Assembly (NCBI GenBank): GCA_013339895.1
Contig: JABACO010000006.1
Coordinates: 9,616,531-9,680,530, forward strand
Direction: 5' to 3'
Source: Ephydatia muelleri
Taxonomy: Eukaryota > Porifera > Demospongiae > Spongillida > Spongillidae
Length of the DNA stretch: 64,000 bases
Part shown: positions 45,411 through 57,089 of the stretch, piece by piece
How positions within the stretch are numbered: the stretch's first letter is position 1
Layout: the number at the start of each line of letters is the position of its first letter
Program-made: the position numbers and the translations under genes
Notes under the pieces: generated by a model
What the model saw: only the letters and a program-made list of their open reading frames with translations
Database searches by the model: none
Told to the model about the DNA's origin: nothing

Positions 45411-46256
45411 TCAAAACAGGCCACCCATTCCTTTATTTCTCTTCCTATCTGCAAGATCCTTTCTGTTGTGGTTGGCTCTGTGGCCCTTATTTCTCTCCTT
45501 CCACTGCCTTGATCGTGCATCATCTGAAGCTCTTGTCTGACTGTCTTGCTGCTCTTGACTGGCCTCACCCTTATCACGCTTTGTGGGTGGATCAGAGGCA
45601 CTAGTGTCATGAGTGGTGATACTTGCAGCACTGCTCCTTGCTGTTTTCTCCTTTGATGCCTTCCTTTGCTCATACGACTCCAACGGATCAGCGTCCCTGC
45701 TCAGCTCGCTGTGCGTTGATCTTTGCACACCTTGCAACAGTCTACTTGGTCCACATTTGTGCTGCTCTCCTTCATTGAGATGACCCTTTCGTGCCCTTGT
45801 GCCAATATCACTGTCACCTTGCTTTCCAGTAAGTTTCTCTCTGTCCCCCTCTTCATACCTCTCCTCAACCTTTCTCTCATCCCTCCTTTCAAACTTCACT
45901 TCATCCGTCCTCTCCTTGTCCCTTTTCTCATATCTCCCCTCATTCTTCCTGTCATACTTGATCTTGTCACTCCTCTCATCCTTCCCCTCATGTCCCCTTT
46001 CATAGTTTCCCTCGTTCCTTCTTTCGTACTTCCGTCCGTCACTCTTCCCCCTCATTTCAACACCATAGTCCTGCAGTGATGCATTTCTACCAACACTGCT
46101 GCCTTGCGCATCTGCACGCCATTCCTCTCTTCTTGCTCCTTTGCTTTGTTTATGAAAACCTTGGCCTGGATTTTGGGCTGTACTACGTTTTAGGATAATA
46201 GGTGCACGAGCAGCAGTAGATGGTTGCATCCCCTTGTTACCTACATTGCCTGAGGA
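45411..46256 (-). other. ASCC2: ASCC2 terminal exon with charged repeat region
   Basis: This 846-bp exon encodes 281 residues. The middle (about 46080-45840) is a degenerate repeat of R, E, K, D and G around units such as [17 protein letters not shown] and [14 protein letters not shown]. It is pyrimidine-rich on the plus strand. The final 21 residues hold the conserved ANHNRK.LADRKR..GM tail, so the frame is genuine. The human protein has a shorter, differently built segment here. Confidence 0.85.
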
Positions 46257-49200
46257 CTAATGCAAAAGTACCCTGAATATGCTGCCTCAATATATAATGC
46301 ACCAGTACAACACATGCTTCAAATACAGTGTAAAAGCACTTTGAAAACTCCAAACTACATGTACAGGTATGCAAACCCCTTTGTACTTAACCTCTATCAC
46401 CCTTTGGTACTCAATTGAGGACAGTGGTCCTCAATTGAGGACAGTGGTCCTCAATTGAGGACAGTGGTCCTCAATTGAGGATCAAACCTAATAATAGGTC
46501 ATTTAGCAAAAACTTTTGCGGATTACGTGCCTTTTAACACATAGTGGTGACTAGTGGATAAAGTTTGCTCGTGTTATACATTCTTGCCCCTCAAGCCTAT
46601 TGTTACATTAGCCGAGTGAAAGGCAAGTCTCCCGCGCGCGTGCAAACCGCAATGAGCAAGAGAGCACAACTCAAAGATCGGCGACAAAGTTCAGAGTAAG
46701 TGCAAAGTGAACTTTGGCACAAAGGGAATCGTTAGCAGCAGCATCGGGAATGGTAATAGTAAAAAAATTTGCTATGGATTGGGTTTTGGGTGGCCAGAGT
46801 ATCCACGGACTAATGGGTATTTGCAGGGATGGCCAATTACCTCTGCAGAAACAGTACACACAACCAACTAAGCTTAGAAAGACTGCTGTGGCTTTGTTAG
46901 ATGAAGAAGGTAGCACCAGCTAGTGATGACAGTACAAGTTCTAGTGAAGAGTACAGTGTAGAAAGTGAAAGTTATACAGAGTTACCAAGGTAGGATTAGA
47001 AGAAAAAAAAAACACAACAATTCAGATATACTATATCTGCACCTCTTTATTTATAGCAATCACAACTCTGATGTCCAACAACATGACCAAGATCAGGAGG
47101 TGCACAGGGTTTTGAATCTATTCCTTCATGGAAGACAATGGGAATTGCTACCAGATCTCGTCTTTGACCCTGCTGTTCATGACAAGTTTACACAGGAGAC
47201 CAGAATCAAGTGGAATCAAGTGGAGCAGCTGAAGAGTATACAAGACCGAGCTGAAATTGACTATTTATTTCATTTCTACCCCATGCAGACAGTGCAGCAG
47301 ACCCTCAACTGTATGGGGGAGAGAATGGCTCGTAAAAGATATAATCCAATCACAAAGGGAGTGGCTTGGAATTCGCTTAGCAATGACAATTGAGTCTAGA
47401 TGAGGTGGAAATTCAAACCTACTGGAAGGATGGAGAGGATCCTCATACCCTTCTCTCTTGGTGCTTCGATGGGATCAAGGGCAAAGATGAGTCGTCATCG
47501 TTTTGAGGAGATACAACAATGCCTTGCATTTTGTTCAATGCATGATGGAATTGCATCCGAAGATGTAAGCGTACATTTATCTTCACTTTGTCATTATCAT
47601 CTTTCATTAAATCTATTTAGGACCCTTAAAAGGGGATCAGTCTTATAATTGATGGTTTTAATGACAATAGATAGCAAGGTATCATACCAGGTTCCCACAT
47701 TGCTGTTGATGAAGTAATGAGTGCGTGGTATGGTACAGAGGCTACATGGATTACAGAAGGTATGTCTCATATAAGCCAGAGGGGAAGGTACTGAGATGAA
47801 GCCACTAGCAGATGGACAAACTAAAATCTTGATTTGACTTGACATAATGGAAGGAAAGGAGCATCAACAAAAGAAAGCATTTGCAGACATTGGTAGCGAG
47901 GTACAGCAGTAACACTTCGTCTCACCCAACCATGGTTTAGCAGTGGCCGAGTTGTTCATGTTGACTCTGCCTTCTCTTCTGTGAAGACATGTATGGCTCT
48001 TCACCAATATGGCCTACACTTCATGGGTATTAAAAGACTGCTCACAAGGAATATCCCCTTAAATACCTGATATCAAAGGTAGGTAGATGAGTATGGCACT
48101 AGTAAAGTCAAACCCAGAGGAGGTCACCTTTTGTTGAGGTCAACAAAGGGCCCAGATAACATCACACATCCACCTATTCTTGCATTAGGGTGGTATGACA
48201 AAAAGGGCAAGTATTTGATTAGTTCCTGTGGTACAACACTACCAGGCACACCATGCAAACGTCCTAGGTTCAAAAAAAATTCTTCATGATGGCTTCTATG
48301 AGACCGTGGCATACACGAAAGAGGTTAGACGTCCTGCCATGGTGGAGTTATTCCGTTGCTTCTCCAGCATCGACATCCATGATCATTATCAGCAAGGATC
48401 ACTGGAAATGGAGTGGCAATGGGTTACACATAAGTGGCACCATCACATTTTCTGCACAGTCCTTGGCATTTGCATTGTGGACTCATTTTTTGCACACAAA
48501 TTTGAAGTCACCATGATTAATCATGAGCCCATTGACTTCAACACTTTTTGTGGCTGCCTTGCTTGCCAGCTCATTTTCAACAAGTTTCTTGGTAACACCA
48601 TGCCAACCTTGCAATGACAGAAATGATGGGATTGAAAATGAGGAGGTAAAGATGTGCGGCTTTACAATCTCATGTATTAGCTGCTTATCCCACATTCAGG
48701 TGTACGACACACAGCACACCCCCAGAAGCCTTGCCTCCTTGGATGCATATAAAGACAAAAAGGCCCAAAGAAAGTGCAAAGTCTGCAAACTGAAGACCGC
48801 TATGTTTTGCAATGGATGCTCAAACCCTCCAAATGAAATACTGCCACTTAGCAGTGGGATGAAATTTCGTGATTGCTGTGCAGCTTACCACTGCCAGCAG
48901 GGAATAAACTAATGCAATAAACTTTGTGCACAGTGCAGAGTTACAAAATAACAGAAATTGCATAATGTTTGTGGGAGAAAATGCATGTTGCAGAGGTGGT
49001 CCGAGGACTTGGCTGGTCCTCAATTGAGGACCAAAATCGGGGTGATAGAGGTTAACACCGGATCAGTGAAAATAAAGTACTTTTTCTGTCAAACCCAACT
49101 TTTGACGGAAAAGTGCCAATTGTTGGGAAAAGTGCGTTTCACTTAAAAACTGTCGCTGAGATGTTTCATTAGCCTGTTACCTAGAGCAGTGGCTAATCTA

Positions 49201-52200
49201 TATGCATTCAAACTGATGCAGTTTGCCATTTAGTGTTGCTGAGACCTTTTTGTTTGGAGCTGTTTAGAGCAGATCTGGGTGCACTTTTAGACTTCATTTG
49301 GTACCAACAGAGACCACAGTAGATATCATGATCTCAGTTGGCTTGGTTCTTGCAGAAACCTACAGAGAAAACAAGCTGTGCCTCATATTCAGCTTGGTGG
49401 TTTTGGTTCAATTGATTGTGGTCTGGGGATTGCACGTATGTTCATTCACTTCGTTGAAGCACCAGAGACAGGGCTGGGGAAGGTACAAAGACATCGGTCC
49501 GGTTCTAGGTCTACAGTATATTAAGTGGGTGTTGCTCTTTCATGTTTAACATGCCTGAGTTCATCAGGCACATTCAAGAACATATGACTACCACTTTGCA
49601 GTGATTTGTTTGTTTGTGTAATATGTAACTCTTTCGCGCGCGTGTGTATGATAGTAGGCCTGATATTTTAATCTGGGAACGAGGAGTAGAGACCCTGTGG
49701 TGCTTGCTGTGTTGTTTACCATGCTAGCACGAAAAGATAGTGCCAGAATTTGTATGAAACCCGTCTATTTGATCGAAATGAGAATTTTTTGAGCCAAGAA
49801 TACACAATAGAAAAAATTTACTTTTTTTTCGAAACGCACTTACCTTGCAAATTCTAACTGATACAGTTTTCAGAACGGAAGCTCATAAGAAGCTAGTAAT
49901 AGCACCAAACATTGTGTAGAGAGAGAGAGAGTTTAACTACACAGAAAATATCTATTTTTGAGAAACATAACTTTTCCGACTAATTTTCCGAGTTTGACAA
50001 AATGGGCATAAAAAAGAGTACTCAATTCTCATGGAACTGGTGTTAAGTGTTGCACAATTTAAACAACTGTGGATAACAGTCTTTCTATCTATTCAATCAG
50101 CTGTTCTACATGCAGGAAGGCCATTTTAGATACATGTACATGTACATGAGCAAGTAAGATATTTTCTTATAATTAGGTAATACATATCCAGTGACCAGAA
50201 TTATTAAAGCATATTTAATGGATCAAAGTTGTGAATATGCAGTTGTGGTTAGTTAAATCAATTTACACAGTAATTCTTGCATTGTGAAAGTGTGGAAATT
50301 AATGCAGTTATTGGACCAGATATATGAACTGCAGTGCAAAGTTTCTCCATGAATACATAATGCTATCCTATAGACTGACAAAAAGATTTATAAAAGAAAT
50401 ACTAAACCCATGCAACAGAATAGGGAAATGTATTTTAGATAACTACTTGTCCAAATGAAGTTACATGCATGTACAGACATACAGGTACTGCAGTACATCA
50501 CAACTAACTGCGCACATATACGGTGTATGCGTAAAATGTACCCAAACCAACCATGCGCATCCAAATGAATGAACAATTGGGATCGTTATGAAAAGGGACC
50601 TAAAACATGTTTTTTTCCCTCAAGATTTCAATGTTTTTGATATTCTAGAATTCTGAAATGTCCTCTACATAGTGCTTCTGACACACCGAGAATCGGAGTA
50701 TCTGTCATGGACTTGTAAGATGCAGAATTTTTAATTAGCCGTACATTTCAACGCAAGCATTACATTTCTACTGCGCGTAGTGGAAATTTTATAATGTATG
50801 CACTAGGTCCCATTTCGCAAAAATGATCCCAATTATAAATTTGCCCTCTAGGATATAGGACTACCACACTGCAATGCAAAGAATATATACCTCCTCCTCC
50901 TCCTCTTCGTCCTCATCTTCCGATGAACTGAAACGCCTTTGGAAAAGGCCTTTCTCATTCAATCTGTCAAATAAATCAAACAATTTATATTTACACTACA
51001 TGTACATGTACATGCAGCCTCTGATAAAACATGAATATGTGTACAATTGCTGTGACACACACACCACTATCAATACAACACAGTAAATCATTAAAAGGCT
51101 ATGGATCCTGCAGACGGCATCTTGAATGACCTTCTCCTTCCTCTACCACTTTCATGTCACAGGGATCTGGCTTAGCAAGTTTCGATCACAGATATAAACA
51201 TAAGTTGATTAGGACAGAAATTCTCTATGTGGAACCAATGCAACAGTACATGCATTTGAGCTCAAGTCCTATGCACACATGTAGTCCTGCATTTATAACT
51301 GTGACAACATCTTTCCTGTTGCTTAGGGATTTGTTCATTAAAACCTTCACTCCATTTCTTTAACACTGATGCGAGCCTGCATGCAATTGACTTTGCCTTG
51401 CATTCAAAATCATTTGATTTATCTTTTATAAGTTATTTCTATATACATGGCACAAGGGCCAATTAATTACACTCACAGTTTGTCTACACATGTACCAAAT
51501 TCTTGCAGCTCTTACAATGTAGCTGACCAGATTTGATCAAACTCATACCCTTCATGCTAATTAATACAGTGCTTAGTTAATCAAGCTTTTTTTGGTAAAT
51601 GCTTTCCTATACATTCAAAATCATGTTTTTCACTTTGCACGTATGATCAAGTTAACAACTGAAACATCTAAAGTATGCACATATGCTTGGGGTTTTTTAT
51701 GCATATATATTAAAAAGTAGATAGAAACGAAATACCTGTATAAGTCATTATTTTTGGGGAAGAAATAAAATTGTTATGGATTTCATTCTACCGGTAAGAT
51801 AGTGCAGGGTTTCCAGATTTCAGTAAGCCAGTAAGTAGTTACATGTATCTCAAAACCCAATTGTGTGTCAACAATTCACCAATATATCTCCAGTCCATGA
51901 CAATATTGTACATTACATTGTACATTACATCACTGCTTTTCAATGTGGGGTTGGCATGTTTGGTCGCTGACGGTTCGACTTGACTTTTGCTTATTTGTCT
52001 CATGTGCGCATATTATTCAATATGAACATTTCAAAATGCACACTTTCCATCCATCCTCAATTGCACATTACTCTACATGTGTACAGTATGTGCATATTTT
52101 TCCAACCAAAAAAACTTGTAAGCACTAGATTTTTGGTAGAAGGAAAAAATTGAAAGTGCTAAGGAACATAATTCATTGTCTAACATGTAGATCTCAATAA

Positions 52201-55200
52201 AAATACACACCTCTTATATACATCTGTTTCAGCAAAATGCACAGCAACCTACACGTATAATAGAACAATATTCCTCCAAAATGTACATCTACATGCAGTA
52301 CATACCTTTTGACAGCAAACACTTCATCCGTGGTCACACTGTCTGCCACACCAACATCATGAGAGTCATAGGTATCATCGTATTCATCATTATACATGTC
52401 CTGGTCACACAGGTACGACCTCTGGTAGTCCTCTCTATCACCTTCCTCATCTAAGCACTCATCAGGGTTATTAGATTCATATTCAAAGTTCTTGTACACG
52501 TCCCTAGTGTGCTTTAAATGGGACTTATCACTGAGGACAGCAGCCACAGATGAGGGATTATACCTAGGACCACAGCAGATACAGTACAATAATTTACACA
52601 TTTGATACATGTATGTGTACATATGGGGATCGTTTCCGTGAAAAGGGACCTAACGCATGTTTTTTTTCAAGATTTCAAATTCTTTGACATGTACTGTACA
52701 CTACACAATACAGTGAGTAGTTACTGACACGTAGACCAATGAATGTCCTATCTATCTACATGTAAAACACAGCACGCCCATTAGCACATACATGTATATG
52801 TGCATTTACGTATTATGGATGCATCAATGAGAGCAGCGCAGCCACTAAATACTACATATACATGTACCTCTTTCCAATATTCACTTTGGACAAGTCAATA
52901 TCATTTCTTCTAAAAATGTCAAAGCTGTCACCGTCATGCACATTGGCCCTCTGCGTCACAAGGGAAAGCTCCTTTGCCTGGCTGCTACCCCCAGCTGCTG
53001 TGGGATCTGAGCCACCCTGCTGATGCACATGAGGGGGGAGGGTGCCCTCAAGGACGTGGTTGATCACAGCCTCTGCATCGTTCTTGTACTTCCTCAGGCA
53101 GGCCTAATGAAGGAACACCATCATGCCAAAACCACATCGCAGTAGTGCAATAAACAAGTGGATGTTCATATTGCTAGCAAATCAGCTGAAGTTGATGCAA
53201 TCATTACAGCTACTAATACATGTAGGCTGTATTTCAATGTTCTTTTTCACAGAAGTTCAGATTACCTACATTGTACACTATTGAACCAAAATTGGAGGTG
53301 CCAGCTGGGCAAATACTCCACTTGAGTGGGAGGCTTTGGTTGAATGGCTGAGTCAACAATCTACTGTGATTGAACCACAATTGAATACGTTTCACAGGAA
53401 GGGGTTTGGGGTTGTCATCAATCAAGGTTCTCACATAATCCTTGTAATGCCAGCTCCCCTGTCTCATGGGTTATGGCTACAGAAGAGCCCTATATGAAAC
53501 CACACGCTATGGCCAATGTGACCTTTCAGCACTACTCATGCACATCACCTTCCCTCAGTAGACTACAATACAATTTGGCGTACAGTCCACCTATTCAATG
53601 CACTGTACATGTACATGAATCCATGTCCTGTACAGTGTATGTAACTGTCATGACGTAGGTACCCATGTACAGACTCCCAGCTTCCCATATGTACCTTTAT
53701 GAAGTCATCTCCTAACTCAGGAAGCACATCCTTCACATGCTGGATAAGCTCTTCCAGCGTTGCCAATGGCGACAGCGTGTCACCCGTAGCAACATTGTCA
53801 TCTTCTCCAAGCGCTGACAGGACAAAGGTGAAGTGGGTGGAGTCTCTGCGACAAAGTCAAGTCATCCAACAACCACAACTTTGCGCATTTAATGTGTCCT
53901 ACAACAGGGGTGGTTGAGGAATTGTTAGTGGTTATGAGGAACAGTTTATAAGAATGGTTAGTGGTTATGAGGAATGGTTAGTAATTACGAGTAATAGTTA
54001 GTGGTTACGATGAATGTTAGTGGTTATGAGGCTCATTGTGAGGGGAGGGTGAATATTGATACCCATGATAAATCATTTATGAGGGACATTTAATTATGAG
54101 GGATGATAATGATGGCTGTGAGATGGTGGTTATAAATGATGGTTACGAGATGGTTATGAGCGGTGGTTATGTGAGTTGGTTATGAATTGTGGTTATGGGA
54201 ATAGTTATGACGTGGTTAGAGTTGTTTATGAAGGTGAGATGGTTATGAGAGTTGAGTTGTTTATGAGGTGTGGGTATCAGGTGTGGGTATGCAGGATGGT
54301 TATAAAGAATGATTTGTTGCTATACAGTAGGTGTGAAGGAGCTAATGCAGCTACCTGCACAATAAACAAATGAAGGATGGGGTTATGAACAGATGGTTAT
54401 AAAGGATACAGTTCAGGATGGTTACTCTGCATCTCCTGGACACAGTCTTTGAGACTGAAGTGTTTCTGGAACTCCCGTAAAAATCTAATGAACACAATGT
54501 AATATATGCAGGTGCACAAATATATGTGTGCATGAACACGTACATACATGTACGTAGATGCACAAATACAGATACACTCCAACACTAAGAACAGGTAAAT
54601 CAAAACTTTTCTTTCAAGGAAGTAATTGGATTGATGTGAAAAGCAACAAAACAAGGTACAGTGGGTTTGATATGAAATTAAATAGTGCATTTGCATACCC
54701 TTAGACTGCCTACATGTACCTGTGCAGTGTGTATTTGCCAAATGCAAGACTAGCAGCCTATCAAACCAACTACGTACCATGTTTCCTACTTCTGAGTTAC
54801 TTGTTCCATACAATGGAGCCCCATATTACAATGGTATGGAGTAAAACCCATCTAATCTGAACACCGTCGTGATAATTGATATGGCCGCATTTCAGTACAA
54901 CTAGCTAATACAGGGTGTCCACAATTGAACAGGACAGGTTTAAATGGTTATGGCTTATTATCGAAATCAGTAAATTTGTTGATAATTTGCTCATACAATA
55001 GATGGTTCTGATTAGTCAAATAATATAGGTGCAAACATATCTAGCTTAAGATAAACTGTTAATGAAATTCAAATATTTCAAAATCAAATTTATCAAGGCT
55101 CGCTGTAATCATCAATATTCAAAATAGCAGTTAATATGATTTGATTTTAACAACTAAATTACCTAGTTCGGATTAAGTGAAACAAGTTACTAATTTAAAT

Positions 55201-57028
55201 GCTGAGTTATTAAATTTAAGTAAAATTTTATGTTTAACAGCTTATTAATTCTAATTTATTTAGTTTATAAATGGCATTTCTTAATGAGAGAAACATAACT
55301 CAATCACCGATAATTGAATACCTTAATTGATTAACTTCAATAGTGAGTTATTAAACTACAAATTCTCTTGATTGTGTGAGGGTTATCAAGTTTGTTTTGT
55401 TGATTAGAAATTTTTTATAACAAAAATGTAGCAAATTAACTCATTTACATTATTGTTTTGGACTTTATGAAAATAATCATATTGCTACAAGTTGTTGCAC
55501 ATTATTGGTTCATGTTCATCTGTTGTTGATTTTAGATAGATAATATTAAGAGCACTTAAATTTTGTTTGCACTATTATTATTTGCCTGATAATTGCAGTG
55601 TAATAAGCTTATTAACAATTATTTTTATGGAGTCATAACGATTAGAACCTGTTGTGTTCATTTCTGGACACCCTGTATAAAGCGTGTGGTCCTTTCCTGT
55701 ATTAAGTGTCCATATAGTTGAAATGTCCACATTTTGTGAATAGAAAGGTACCACTAAAGTAAAAATCTTGCAATGTGTGGTACAGTAGCGGTCATAATAG
55801 AAGTCACATTCCGTCTTAGTGCGACAATCGTAGCACTAAGCTATGGCTTCTGGTTTGGTTTAGTTCTGGCTATGTAGCGATTAACACCTAACACCAAAGT
55901 TGTCGATCGCTAGACATGTAATTTGACATCATCTTTTAAACACAGTTTAAATGGGACAGTTTCCGCGAAAATGTCCTATGTTTTATAACATTATAACTAT
56001 AAAAATGCTCTGCGCGTAGTGTCCGAACGGTTAATGCTGTTGACTTCCTATTTTCACCACATGATGCCACACCATCTCTCTATGGATAAATATTTAACTT
56101 TCTAAGTTAAAGCACATTTCCTGCTAGTTTCGCAGTATTATGTATTAGACCCGACCCGCGAAACTAGCGGGAAATGTGCTTTAACTTAGAAAGCAAATAT
56201 CTTATCACCTGTTGAAGTAAAAATTAACGAAAAGGATATTTAAGTACCTCAAGAGCTTCTCTAACTGGAAACCGAATTTGAGGCAATGCCGACACTCCTG
56301 CAGGGAAATACTCGTGTTTCGAACCCCTGGAGGTAAGACCTCTTGTATTTTCCTCAGGGAGTGGAGCTAAGAGACAATATTCGATTCATCCATAGAGAGA
56401 TGGTGTGGCATCATGTGGTGAAAATAGGAAGTCGACAGCATTAACCGTTCGGACGCTACGACGATTCACGCGCAGAGCATTTTTATGTTATAAAACATAG
56501 GACATTTTCGCGGAAACTGTCCCAAATGTGTTTTTATAAACTGTTCGCAAAACGTTTGCATTGCTTGATAGGTATGTTATAGAACATGGCTTGGATGGAT
56601 GTTCCACGACAGTGCTTAGTTAATCCACAGCATTAACAAGGACTACTGTTAATGATGCCGACACTCAAATCTCACTAATTATTAGCCTTCAAAGGGGAGG
56701 AGGGAGTTGGGTTTTCAAAGAGGAGGCAGCGGTCGAAAAATAAACACGACTATTTTTTATCGTTGAGGGTGGTGGCTTATATGCGATACTTTACGGCATT
56801 TAGAGACGTTGTTCTTCTGAACGAACGCACTTGTTCAGTTTTATACACTACGATAGAAATGTGCTTCAATTTATTAACAAAGAGCTCGACAAACTAGCTA
56901 CAAATTAAGAAAAGATCAAAGAAAGAAATAGGTTGTTGATTTCTGCTTAATCAATTTCTTTCTCATTAACAGAATTTTGAAGAAAAAAAAACAACGGTAG
57001 GAACAGGTCTGTAGGTCCAGCATGAGGA

Positions 57029-57089
<61 letters not shown>

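Larger units (their letters stand above)
46391..49051 (+). mobile_element. decayed piggyBac transposon inside an ASCC2 intron
   Basis: Perfect 12-bp terminal inverted repeats CCTCTATCACCC (46391-46402) and GGGTGATAGAGG (49040-49051) are flanked on both sides by TTAA (46387-46390 and 49052-49055), the diagnostic piggyBac target. Near the left end a 20-bp unit (CTCAATTGAGGACAGTGGTC) is repeated about four times, and the right end has one related CTCAATTGAGGACC. The interior codes on the plus strand for a broken piggyBac transposase. The element lies in the 4.6-kb intron before the last ASCC2 exon, in opposite orientation. The total is 2661 bp. Confidence 0.92.

Noticed and set aside
45723-46079. 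Leu/Pro/Ser-rich plus-strand frames
   Set aside because: Antisense of the charged repeat in the ASCC2 terminal exon.
46409-46482. Possible CRISPR-like array
   Set aside because: The 20-bp units are contiguous with no spacers and sit at a transposon end in a eukaryotic intron.
49298-49549. 83-codon frame with hydrophobic stretch in an ASCC2 intron
   Set aside because: No splice or start context, no family similarity, and single-frame chance length.
56090-56350. tRNA-like GTTTCGAACCCC segment near 56305
   Set aside because: No A-box partner or cloverleaf; it is part of the foldback element interior.
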